Shown piece by piece: positions 17,070 to 25,251 of a DNA stretch of 64,000 bases. The position numbers and the translations under genes were made by a program. This DNA comes from Salegentibacter sp. GTDB lineage: Bacteria > Bacteroidota > Bacteroidia > Flavobacteriales > Flavobacteriaceae. Each line of letters opens with the position of its first letter. Position 1 is the stretch's first letter. Below the pieces are notes generated by a model that made no database searches, was not told the origin of the DNA, and saw nothing but the letters and a program-made list of their open reading frames with translations. The stretch is from NCBI GenBank assembly GCA_017795085.1, contig CP051246.1, forward strand, positions 620,001 through 684,000. Reading direction: 5' to 3'.

Positions 17070-17932
17070 TGATCGGGAAAGGAAAAGCCATATCGCATAC
17101 CCGGGCTTCTATGTCCTACGGCTGGAACCAGGAAAAGGATGCCCAGGTGGTCTATTCCCAAAATATTACCGGGGAGAACCCGAAAGAAGTGAGCACTGAA
17201 TTCCGCCTTACCCAGCAGCTTAATGAGAATTGCCAGAAAAACACCCTCTCCTTTGTAATTAGCCCAACCATTGAAGATGGTAAGAACCTTGAGAAAAAGG
17301 ATCTCTCACGAATATGTAACCAGTTTATGAAGGAGATGAAGCTCCGGGACCGCCAGGCCATCGCTTTTGTACATAAGGATAAAAAGCACAAACATATCCA
17401 CTTGTATGTAAACCGTGTAAATTTTAAAGGCCGGGCCTATAATGACAGCTTTATCGGGAAACGGAGTCAACAGGCAGCAGAGAAGGTAGCGGAAAGAATG
17501 CGACTGACTACCGTAAGACAGGTGCAATGGGAAAAAGAGCATAACCTGCAGGCTATTCGTGCAGAAATTAAACGGCGCCACGAATTGACCTTTAGGCAAT
17601 TTAAACCGCGGACTTTTAAAGATTACATAAAAGGAATGGAAACCAATGGGGTGAAAGTGATTCCTTCCATCAATAAAAGCAATAAGCTACAGGGCTTTCG
17701 CTTTGAGTTTGATAAATACAACCTGAAGGGTAGTGCGGTACACCGCTCAATGAGCGGTGGTAATATCGGGAAACGCTTAGCGGGTGAGAAGGGAATGTCG
17801 CATTTTCTAAAAAATAATACTCAACTCAAACTGGCCAACAAAACCGTGGAGCTTTCCACGGGAATGATTAAAACCATAGCCAAAAATATTATAAAAAAGA
17901 CTATTTCAAAAGGATTGGATATGGGCATTTAA
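17069..17932 (+). CDS. Relaxase/mobilization nuclease (MobP-like)
   Basis: 287 aa. Motif III is complete: HKDKKHKHIHLYVNRV (about residues 110-125) with three metal-binding His. An N-terminal region (SHTRASMSYGWNQEKDAQVVY) and central AIAFVHKD complete the relaxase fold. The enzyme nicks oriT and stays covalently bound to the DNA for transfer. It is shorter than most relaxases but similar to those of small Bacteroides mobilizable elements. Its start overlaps the upstream accessory gene. With no transfer apparatus in the element, mobilization in trans is inferred. Confidence 0.88.
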   Translation: MIGKGKAISHTRASMSYGWNQEKDAQVVYSQNITGENPKEVSTEFRLTQQLNENCQKNTLSFVISPTIEDGKNLEKKDLSRICNQFMKEMKLRDRQAIAFVHKDKKHKHIHLYVNRVNFKGRAYNDSFIGKRSQQAAEKVAERMRLTTVRQVQWEKEHNLQAIRAEIKRRHELTFRQFKPRTFKDYIKGMETNGVKVIPSINKSNKLQGFRFEFDKYNLKGSAVHRSMSGGNIGKRLAGEKGMSHFLKNNTQLKLANKTVELSTGMIKTIAKNIIKKTISKGLDMGI

Positions 17933-17943
17933 ATACAAGTATT

Positions 17944-18237
17944 ATGACAAAATTGGAACAACTTAGTGAACTGCTGGTCTCTGAAATAAGCCAGTTTGAA
18001 AAGACGGTGGCCCGATTGGAGCGGATCCAAAAGCAGCAAATTGGGATTGACAGCAGCAACCTGGAAAGTGCCTTACAGCAACAGCACGAAAAAATGGAGA
18101 AGGCATTAGCCCACCACAGACAGGAAATGAAAAGTTTAGGCTATAAACTTCAACAAGCTAAAGCCTACCCGGTGTGGATCATTTGTGTTTTTATTGTATC
18201 TGTGGTGTTGAATGTGGTTTTGTTTATATTTATTTGA
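17944..18237 (+). CDS. Coiled-coil protein with C-terminal membrane anchor
   Basis: 97 aa. Residues 1-70 are a long charged helix with heptad character (LEQLSELLVSEISQFEKTVA...LQQQHEKMEKALAHHRQEM). Residues about 76-97 form one membrane span (WIICVFIVSVVLNVVLFIFI) at the extreme C-terminus, so it is likely tail-anchored. It begins 11 bases after the relaxase and closes the mobilization operon. It may tether the relaxosome or a coupling protein to the membrane, which is inference. Similar small proteins follow relaxases in related Bacteroidota elements. Confidence 0.7.
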   Translation: MTKLEQLSELLVSEISQFEKTVARLERIQKQQIGIDSSNLESALQQQHEKMEKALAHHRQEMKSLGYKLQQAKAYPVWIICVFIVSVVLNVVLFIFI

Positions 18238-18350
18238 TTTAATCAATAACCTTTAAGTCTTTCGGACTTGTAGTTAGGTGATTTTCTAAATTTAGAGATT
18301 TTAATTTCATTTTAATCTTTAAATTAGGATAATTATCCAACTTTGTTGCT

Positions 18351-18836
18351 ATGAATATTTTGCTAGTTGAAGATGAGCCAAATGTGGCATCCCTACTGCA
18401 CCGCTGTTTGTCTGAAGAAGGCCATCAAATAGGGATTGCCACAAATGGCAAAATGGGGTTAAACTCTGCCCTGACTAATACTTACGACCTCATACTACTG
18501 GATATAATGCTTCCAGAGTTATCAGGAATAGAAGTATTAGAACAACTTCAACTTAATAACAACCCTACCCCGGTAATTTTAATAACCGCTTTAAACACCA
18601 CTGAAATGCTGGTGAAGAGATTAAATATGGGAGCTGATGACTATATTGTTAAACCTTTTAAAATAGAGGAAATTAAGGCCAGAATTAATGCTCTTCAGCG
18701 TCGCCTGGATAAAGGTGGGGTAGATTCTGACCAGCACTCAGCTAAAAAGCTTAGTTTTCAAAACCTGATTCTGAAAGATAGGGAAAAGAAAGTTTACAGG
18801 AACTCTACACAAAAGAAATTGTGGAAAATTCATTAA
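18351..18836 (+). pseudogene. OmpR-type response regulator, truncated (no DNA-binding domain)
   Basis: 161 codons. The receiver domain is intact: VEDEP acidic pocket, phospho-acceptor Asp in DLILLDIMLPELSG, the TAL switch and K in IVKPFK. The linker LSFQNLILKDREKKVYRNSTQ leads toward the winged helix, but the frame then runs into unrelated sequence (KKLWKIH) and stops. A degenerate stretch up to about 18941 carries in-frame stops (SVNFVVKDKKPKKWK*). No cognate kinase is adjacent. This is the left stump of a two-component pair broken by rearrangement in the element. Some receiver-only activity cannot be excluded. Confidence 0.75.
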
Positions 18837-19035
18837 TGAAGGAAGTGTGAATTTCGTTGTAAAAGATAAAAAACCTAAGAAATGGAAATAAGTTACCATA
18901 AACTATGGCGCTCAAGTATTAGAAATTGACTTAGCATAACTAAATATTTTAGAGTCCATAAACCCTAATCTAAATTCAAAATAGCCGCTACAAAAAGGTA
19001 GTATAATAACAAAATTGTGAAATAAAATCAACTAA

Positions 19036-19974
19036 ATGAACTTAAAGAAAAGCATTCTGATATTGACTATAATTATTGGTTTTGTATCCTGCAGTAACAA
19101 TGATGATGTATCACTTATACAACCTTCTACAACCACCATAGAAATGGAGGGAGAAGGTGGCGAAGAAGAAATTTCTTTTACTGGTGGGGATTGGTATATT
19201 GCGGAGATAAAAAACCATAATAGCAATTATAGTATTCAAGGGGATATCTATTCGCAAGACGGGGAAATGACAAGGGAAAATTCAATATTATCTTTAGAAG
19301 GTCAAGGCAGGATTGAAGCTTTATGGGATATTAAAGGTTTTATAATTACCAGGGATGCTCCATCTTCGCTTGAAATCCTGTTAAATGAAAACGGTACGGG
19401 CGAGGAGTTTGGTTTTACCATAGTGCTAAAATCAGGCGAAGAAGTTAAAGAGATTGAGGTATTTCAGAAAAAATCCCAGAGATACCGGTTTGATAATATG
19501 GAATTCAGTTTGGAAGAAGATGACGGAGATTCTCTTTTTGTAAAAAAAGGAACAACTTATAGGCATAATGTACAGGAACCCCAAGAATTGAACGTCTCTC
19601 CCTATGGAGGAGTTGATGTTCATAAACACTCTCTTTTTTTAAGTTCAGAAAAAGATGCATTTGTATGGACAGAGAAAGATTCAATTATGGTTGAAGTACC
19701 TACTGGTATTTATAACAACGAACTATATTTTAATGGGGAACAAAAATTGTATGGCAAATATTATTCAAAAAGCCCTCATGGTTTTGAAGAAATGATAAAA
19801 ATTACTATCCCCGCCGGCCAGTCTGAATTTTACATTGAACAGGAATGGAGAAAGCGCCAGGTTTCGTATCAACTCAGCTTAATTAACAATAGGACCGGGG
19901 AAGAAAAAATCATTGAAGGAAAATGGATTGAGAATGCACCGACAGGAAAATATTCTATAAAATGGCAAGATTAA
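19036..19974 (+). CDS. Surface lipoprotein with BACON-like start, unknown function
   Basis: 312 aa with a lipoprotein signal (ILTIIIGFVSC, then SNNDD). Residues 30-70 (TIEMEGEGGEEEISFTGGDWYIAEI) resemble the strand pattern of BACON-type Ig-like domains in Bacteroidota surface proteins. The rest is beta-rich and soluble. No enzyme motif is visible. It stands alone among the dead regulator fragments of the element's cargo, with about 60-200 bases of non-coding flank on each side. Substrate binding at the cell surface is only a guess. Confidence 0.68.
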   Translation: MNLKKSILILTIIIGFVSCSNNDDVSLIQPSTTTIEMEGEGGEEEISFTGGDWYIAEIKNHNSNYSIQGDIYSQDGEMTRENSILSLEGQGRIEALWDIKGFIITRDAPSSLEILLNENGTGEEFGFTIVLKSGEEVKEIEVFQKKSQRYRFDNMEFSLEEDDGDSLFVKKGTTYRHNVQEPQELNVSPYGGVDVHKHSLFLSSEKDAFVWTEKDSIMVEVPTGIYNNELYFNGEQKLYGKYYSKSPHGFEEMIKITIPAGQSEFYIEQEWRKRQVSYQLSLINNRTGEEKIIEGKWIENAPTGKYSIKWQD

Positions 19975-20042
19975 AAAAATAATAATTTCAAACTCACATA
20001 TTTCAATGAGTTATATAGAAACATTATAATTTTTCCCTGGAT

Positions 20043-20228
20043 GATTTAGATAGGGTTATGCTATACCAGCTATCCCAGGGAACTAAAACCAAGGACCTCC
20101 CTGATTTTGTAAATCTTTCTTTAAGGGCTGTGGAAAACCGAAAGAGAAGGCTCAAAGAAATCTTTGGTGTTGCCGGAGAAAGTAATAAAGCTTTATTGGA
20201 TAAAGCGCGGGAGAGCGGCTATATTTAA
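20043..20228 (+). pseudogene. LuxR-type HTH remnant of a response regulator
   Basis: 62 codons ending in a stop. VMLYQLSQGTKTKDLPDFVN and then NLSLRAVENRKRRLKEIFG, a helix-turn-helix of LuxR type with a receptor-like C-terminal end (LLDKARESGYI). No receiver domain precedes it, and no start codon in a sensible place. It is a cut-off DNA-binding domain. Confidence 0.6.
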
Positions 20229-20318
20229 TCCTGCATTTTGAAACTGAAGCAAAGAAGGTTCTGTTCTAAATGTGCCGATTCTTTTTTATAGTTTTAAAAT
20301 TAAAAGGATTTTCCCGCT

Positions 20319-20579
20319 GAAGAAGATGAAAATGGAAACCTCTGGTTTTCGCTATACAACAAAGGAATGTTTAAGCTATTAAGTGAGGGCAAATGGGAAA
20401 AAATCAGTTCGAAAAATTCTCGCCGTTTTGCTCAAAATGATATAACGAATGATAATTGGGAGATTCATACCCCGGAGAATTCGGAAGTTCCAAGTATTCA
20501 CGTACTGCAACTTGCAACAGACCAAAACGGAACGATTTGGGCTGCTACTTTTGCCGGAAAAATGAAAATGAATGAATAG
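20319..20579 (+). pseudogene. Two-component regulator propeller remnant
   Basis: The frame EDENGNLWFSLYNKGMFKLL and, later, QLATDQNGTIWAATFAGKMKMNE contains two copies of the DxNGxxWxxT blade motif of two-component regulator propeller repeats. There is no signal peptide, and the other blades and the kinase part are missing. It is a fragment of a large hybrid sensor, left with the LuxR-type fragment just upstream. Confidence 0.6.
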
Positions 20580-20658
20580 GAAGGTACAATGATTAAGCAA
20601 AATTATACTAAAAAATCAAAGTGCTTGTGCTAAGTAATTATTCAAAAGTTTTAAGCCT

Positions 20659-21336
20659 ATGAAAGTTTTGATTATTGAAGATGAGCAGGATATGTTGTTG
20701 AATATGAAAACATTTCTTGAAAAAGAAATGTTTGTTGTAGAAACTGCGACCAGCCTCCTCGAGGCTAGCGATAAAATTGGTGTGTATAGCTACGATTGTA
20801 TTTTATTAGATATTAACTTAAAAGATGGTAGTGGATTTCAGCTTTTAGAGGAATTGAAGAGTAAGAAAATAGAAGACGGGGTGATTATTGTTTCCGCAAG
20901 GAACTCTTTAGATGATAGGTTGGAAGGATTAAACCTGGGAGCCGATGATTATCTGGCAAAACCCTTTCATATGGCCGAGTTGAATGCCCGGGTAAAAGCA
21001 GTATTGAGACGAAGACAATTCAATGGAAATAATAAAATTAGTATATCCAACTTATCTATAGATCTTGAAGATCATAAGGCCACTATAAAAGGAGAACTAC
21101 TAAATTTAAACAGAAAAGAATTCGAAATATTACTTTTTTTTGCTTCCAATCAAAATAGATTGGTGAATAAGTCGGCTCTTGCAGAGCACGTATGGGGTGA
21201 CCATATAGACCAGGCAGATAATTTTGAATTTATTTATTCTCAAATAAAAAATCTGCGTAAAAAACTTAAAATGGCAAATGCAGGCGTAGCAATTAAAGCT
21301 GTTTATGGAATTGGTTACAAACTGGTAGAAGAATGA
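20659..21336 (+). CDS. OmpR-family response regulator
   Basis: 225 aa, full length. Receiver: IIEDEQD acidic pocket, DCILLDINLKDGSG (phospho-acceptor Asp), ISAR-like switch VSARNS and LAKPFH Lys. The C-terminal winged helix has LNRKEFEILLFFASN and FIYSQIKNLRKKL. It acts with the overlapping histidine kinase (ATGA overlap at 21333-21336), so the two are co-translated. It is the intact counterpart of the truncated regulator 2 kb upstream but is not a close copy of it. Likely targets are the downstream PepSY-like and SdiA-regulated-like genes, by proximity only. Confidence 0.93.
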   Translation: MKVLIIEDEQDMLLNMKTFLEKEMFVVETATSLLEASDKIGVYSYDCILLDINLKDGSGFQLLEELKSKKIEDGVIIVSARNSLDDRLEGLNLGADDYLAKPFHMAELNARVKAVLRRRQFNGNNKISISNLSIDLEDHKATIKGELLNLNRKEFEILLFFASNQNRLVNKSALAEHVWGDHIDQADNFEFIYSQIKNLRKKLKMANAGVAIKAVYGIGYKLVEE

Positions 21337-22601
21337 AATTATTAAACTACACAACCAGTTATTTTGCCGGTATTTTATTAGTGCTTTTAGGAATTTGGGC
21401 GGTAATTTTTTACTTGGAAATGCTCGACGAAATTTATGATAGTCTTGATGATGGGCTTGAGAATCAAAAAATGCTGGTGATAAACCGAGCCAAAAGCAAC
21501 CCCCAGGTTTTACAAAAATTGGCATTTGAAGACGGTAGCTATACTGTTAAACCTATACAACAACAGACGGCCTTAAACTTTAAAGATTCTTATCGCGATA
21601 CACTTATGTATATGCAAAATGAAGATGAATATGAACCGGTTAGGCTTCTGGAAACCGTTTTTCGGAAAGAAGATAACTTCTATAAGTTGAAGATAATAAC
21701 CTCTATGGTAGAAGAAGACGATCTTATTGAAGATTTACTTTTTTCATTAATCTTTCTGTATGTAGGAATGATCTTTAGTATTGTATTACTAAATAATTTA
21801 ATCCTGAAAAAAATTTGGAATCCATTTTATACGCTATTGCAACAGCTTAAAAGTTTTAGGCTAGAAAAAGATCAAAAAGTTAATACCGTCTCTTCTAATA
21901 TCGAGGAGTTTAATTTGCTCAACTCACGAATAGAGCAAATGTTGGAAAAATCAATTTCCATCTATAATAATCAAAAACAATTTATTGCAAATGCAGCTCA
22001 CGAGTTACAAACTCCGCTGGCAATTAGTATAAATAAACTTGAATTGTTGATTGATAAAGAAAATCTTAGTGAAGAACAGATGGAATTAGTGGCTTCTGTA
22101 TTGAATAACCTGGAAGCACTTACTAGAATGAACAACTCCTTGCTTTTACTGGCAAAGATTGAGAGCCAGCACTTCCCCGAGGAAGAAGAAATTATTGTTA
22201 ATGATCTGTTTACCAGCCTAGTTTATAATTTTCAGGATCTTGCAGACCATAGAAATATGAAGATCAATGTTAACGCGAGTGCAGTCTTGAAATATAAAAT
22301 GAATAAAAGCCTGGCAAAAATCTTGCTGTCCAATTTGCTTAAAAATGCCATAATCCACGGTGATAAAAATTCGAATATTGAAGTAAATATTTCAGAGAAT
22401 AGTTTTTCAATTAGCAACCTTGCAGGAGATCAGGCACTAGATGCGGATGAAGTTTTTACCCGTTTTCAGAAAAAACCTTCAAGAGAAGACTCTACCGGTA
22501 TAGGTTTGGCTATAGCAAAAACTATAGCTAAGAATTACAATTTGGAACTCGAATATTCTTTTGATCAAAAGCATACTTTTGTCTTAGTTTTGCCTGATTA
22601 A
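21333..22601 (+). CDS. Sensor histidine kinase
   Basis: 422 aa. One membrane segment at residues 8-28, a periplasmic loop of about 105 residues with no named sensor domain, then a second membrane segment (about 135-155). A HAMP-like linker is followed by the H-box FIANAAHELQTPLA (His about residue 219), N-box LLSNLLKNAIIHG and G-box STGIGLAIAKTIAKNY. It autophosphorylates and passes phosphate to the overlapping OmpR regulator. The signal is unknown. In Bacteroidota, such pairs next to PepSY-like proteins often respond to metals or envelope stress, but nothing here proves that. Confidence 0.92.
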   Translation: MKLLNYTTSYFAGILLVLLGIWAVIFYLEMLDEIYDSLDDGLENQKMLVINRAKSNPQVLQKLAFEDGSYTVKPIQQQTALNFKDSYRDTLMYMQNEDEYEPVRLLETVFRKEDNFYKLKIITSMVEEDDLIEDLLFSLIFLYVGMIFSIVLLNNLILKKIWNPFYTLLQQLKSFRLEKDQKVNTVSSNIEEFNLLNSRIEQMLEKSISIYNNQKQFIANAAHELQTPLAISINKLELLIDKENLSEEQMELVASVLNNLEALTRMNNSLLLLAKIESQHFPEEEEIIVNDLFTSLVYNFQDLADHRNMKINVNASAVLKYKMNKSLAKILLSNLLKNAIIHGDKNSNIEVNISENSFSISNLAGDQALDADEVFTRFQKKPSREDSTGIGLAIAKTIAKNYNLELEYSFDQKHTFVLVLPD

Positions 22602-22697
22602 ATTTTTCCTTCACTAAAAAAGCTAATACTTCTACTTCAATTCCAGATTTATTCCAGTTTTAGCTATCATCTTTGCTTAAAATAAAAATCATAAAAG

Positions 22698-23138
22698 ATG
22701 ATAAAGACAGTATTCTTAGTACTTATTCTTGCAATAGGATTTATTTCTTGTGATGAAGATGATTTGCAGCGAACCGATGTGCCTTCTATAGTAGCTAATA
22801 GTTTTTCAGAAAAATTTCCTAATGCAAAAAACCTGGAATGGGAAAAAAGAGCCAATACATATGAAGCCGAATTTGAAGTTCAAAATGTAGAATATGAGAC
22901 GATTTTGAATGCCGATGGCTCAATTGAAAAATACAAACACGAACTTGGCTACGAGGAACTTCCTGAAGCAGTAAAAGATACTATTTCTGCAGAATTTAAC
23001 AAAACCAAGATTGATGATATTGAATTATTGGAGATATCAGAAAATACATATTATCAGGTAGAATTCGATGAAGAGTTAAATGATAAGAACGTGATTTTTG
23101 AAGAAACTGGAGCAGTTAATTCTGGAATAATCTGGTAA
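22698..23138 (+). CDS. PepSY-like periplasmic lipoprotein
   Basis: 146 aa. A signal peptide with lipobox GFISC precedes acidic DEDD. Two tandem repeats of the PepSY-like fold follow: VANSFSEKFPNAKNLEWEKRANTYEAEF and then AVKDTISAEFNKTKIDDIELLEISENTYYQVEF. Bacteroidota proteins of this form sit beside two-component systems and may modulate the sensor or a secreted enzyme. It starts 96 bases after the kinase. The function is inferred from fold and position. Confidence 0.78.
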   Translation: MIKTVFLVLILAIGFISCDEDDLQRTDVPSIVANSFSEKFPNAKNLEWEKRANTYEAEFEVQNVEYETILNADGSIEKYKHELGYEELPEAVKDTISAEFNKTKIDDIELLEISENTYYQVEFDEELNDKNVIFEETGAVNSGIIW

Positions 23139-23152
23139 CTTAAAATTTAAAA

Positions 23153-24010
23153 ATGATGAACAGAGTCGCAGGACTGATTGTGGTTGGTATCCTAAGCCTT
23201 GCTGGTTTAATGATATTTGTATATAATAAAATAAATGAAGAGAAGAATTTGGATCGGCCTGCTAGTGATTATGCCATTATCGGAAAATGGGAACTCCCTT
23301 TAGAACTTGAAGAAGTTTCCGGTATAGAATGGCTTGGGGATTCTAAAATAGCTTGTGTTCAGGACGAGGATGGTGTCATTTATGTTTTTAACCTTAAAAC
23401 TTCGAAAGTTGAACAACGTATAAATTTTGCCGGCCACGGAGATTACGAAGATATTCGTGTGGTTGGTAAAACCGCTTATATTTTAAGAAGTGACGGGAAT
23501 ATTTTTGAGGTTTCGAATTTTTTATTTGAAAGATTCCACACTAGGATCCACAACAATTTCTTAACTAAGAAACAAAATCTGGAAAGCCTGGCCTGGGATA
23601 AAGTTAATAATCGGTTATTGCTTGCCGTTAAGGATCGCGAACTTAATGATGATACTTTTAAAGGAATATATCAATTTTCGTTGTCAGATAAACAATTGGC
23701 AACCAAACCAGCGTATCGTCTTGATATGGAGGATACTTTGTTGAAAAACATAGATTCGAAACTTATAAAAAGACTACAACCATCGGCTCTGGGAATTCAT
23801 CCTTCTAACGGCAATTTCTATATTTTAGATGGTCGTGCCCCTCAATTAATTATTGCTGATAATAAGCTCAAGCTCGAAAAAGCATATACGCTTCAAGAAG
23901 GTGATTTTGAGCAGGCCGAAGGCATTACCTTTAGCGAGGATGGTAGACTTTTTATATCGAATGAGGGCAATGGCGATAAAGCAAATATTCTGGAAGTAGA
24001 ATTTAAATAA
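23153..24010 (+). CDS. SdiA-regulated-like beta-propeller protein
   Basis: 285 aa, one N-terminal membrane anchor (residues 4-24). The pattern WELPLELEEVSGIEWLGDSKI...VQDEDGVIYVFNL, then GHGDYEDIRVVGKTAYIL and GHGDYEDI repeats of a propeller, matches the SdiA-regulated family. Late motifs are GIHPSNGNFYILDGRAP and EGITFSEDGRLFISNEGN. These are extracytoplasmic propellers with a possible esterase-like or ligand-binding role. It begins 14 bases after the PepSY-like gene, so both lie in one operon. Confidence 0.8.
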   Translation: MMNRVAGLIVVGILSLAGLMIFVYNKINEEKNLDRPASDYAIIGKWELPLELEEVSGIEWLGDSKIACVQDEDGVIYVFNLKTSKVEQRINFAGHGDYEDIRVVGKTAYILRSDGNIFEVSNFLFERFHTRIHNNFLTKKQNLESLAWDKVNNRLLLAVKDRELNDDTFKGIYQFSLSDKQLATKPAYRLDMEDTLLKNIDSKLIKRLQPSALGIHPSNGNFYILDGRAPQLIIADNKLKLEKAYTLQEGDFEQAEGITFSEDGRLFISNEGNGDKANILEVEFK

Positions 24011-24013
24011 AAT

Positions 24014-24721
24014 ATGGTAGAACAACAAAGTGGCAATGTTAGACAGAGTAAAGCACCCTTAATTATTTCGGTAATAATTCTCGCAGCTATTGTAGCGGCG
24101 TATTTCTTTATCCCAGGAGTTCAAAACTTTCTAAATGAATCCTGGCAGGTGCTAACCAGTGATGATGAGAAAAGAATAGAGCAATGGGTATCCGGATTTG
24201 GCTGGATGGGGCCAACTATTTTAATTTTGGCCATGGTGGCCCAAATGTTTTTAATTGTTATTCCTTCTGTAGCTTTAATGGTGGTTTCCATTTTAGCCTA
24301 CGGGCCTTTTTTCGGTAGTCTTATTGTTTTTGTCGCAGTATTTTCAGCTTCAACAGTAGGATATTTTATAGGTCGCTATTTTGGTCCGGTAATCGTACAA
24401 AAACTAATAGGCCCTAAATCTGAACAAAAGATCGAAGATTTTATAGACGATTATGGCTTTTGGGCAGTAATAGTTACCAGACTTAATCCATTTCTTTCAA
24501 ATGATGCTATAAGTTTTGTTGGTGGAATTTTAAAAATGGGCTATTGGAGATTTATCGGGGCAACCATTTTAGGGATTGCTCCCCTTACTATATTTATAGC
24601 TGTTATAGGAAAAAGCACGTCAGAGTTAAAATCTGGTTTGTTGTGGGGGTCTCTGGTAAGTTTGGTGATTTTCGGTTTTTATGTGTGGTGGGATAAAAAA
24701 AGGAAAAAAGCGAAACATTAA
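24014..24721 (+). CDS. TVP38/TMEM64 (VTT-domain) membrane protein
   Basis: 235 aa with about five hydrophobic segments. The VTT/DedA-like domain is at residues 60-205: LIVIPSVALMVVSILAYGP, then STVGYFIGRYFG, RLNPFLSNDAISFVGGI and GYWRFIGATILG. Members belong to the DedA-related transporter-like superfamily, proposed to move lipids or balance ions. The gene starts 3 bases after the SdiA-regulated-like gene and ends the regulator operon. Specific role unknown. Confidence 0.87.
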   Translation: MVEQQSGNVRQSKAPLIISVIILAAIVAAYFFIPGVQNFLNESWQVLTSDDEKRIEQWVSGFGWMGPTILILAMVAQMFLIVIPSVALMVVSILAYGPFFGSLIVFVAVFSASTVGYFIGRYFGPVIVQKLIGPKSEQKIEDFIDDYGFWAVIVTRLNPFLSNDAISFVGGILKMGYWRFIGATILGIAPLTIFIAVIGKSTSELKSGLLWGSLVSLVIFGFYVWWDKKRKKAKH

Positions 24722-24763
24722 AACGAACTTAGCAAATAAACTTAAATAACATTGATGCCTGAA

Positions 24764-25185
24764 TTATTTTGAAGTGATGGCATATTCTTTCGGTTTAACT
24801 CCCACAAGATTTTTGAATGTTTTACTGAAGGAAGTTCCGCTGGTGTATCCACTTTCTTGATAGTATCGTTTTCCTGATAACCTTCCTTAATAACCTTCTT
24901 TGCATACTCAATTCATAGGCTGCCTATACAATCTGCAAAACTTAACCCGTATTATAGCTCAAGAAAATAGGAAATGTGATGTGAAGGCACATTCACTTCC
25001 CGAGCGCATGCTGTAAAGTTAAAATTTTGATTGAGGTACAATTTGTTCTCTTTGAGGCTTTCAAGTTTTGCAGATACTTCCTGTTTGTTGGGTCCAAATT
25101 TTAGATCATCCTTTATGTTTTTATAGAAGGTTTGACAGATTGAGGATTTTCGTGTAAAATGCTGGAAAATTTATCGGGATAATTC
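24764..25185 (-). pseudogene. AraC-family regulator, decayed
   Basis: On the minus strand, KFGPNKQEVSAKLESLKENK, FNFTACAREVNVPSHHISYFLE (first HTH), IEYAKKVI, and YYQESGYTSGTSFSKTFK then NLVGVKPKEYAITSK (second HTH and end) are recognisable as the DNA-binding half of an AraC regulator. In-frame stops and frame changes occur between the pieces, and no N-terminal domain is present. Confidence 0.7.
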
Positions 25186-25251
25186 CAATAAGGAAAAGCG
25201 CGATTTTAAATACTAATGATGTGTCACATGGTGCACTTAAAATTATTAAAT

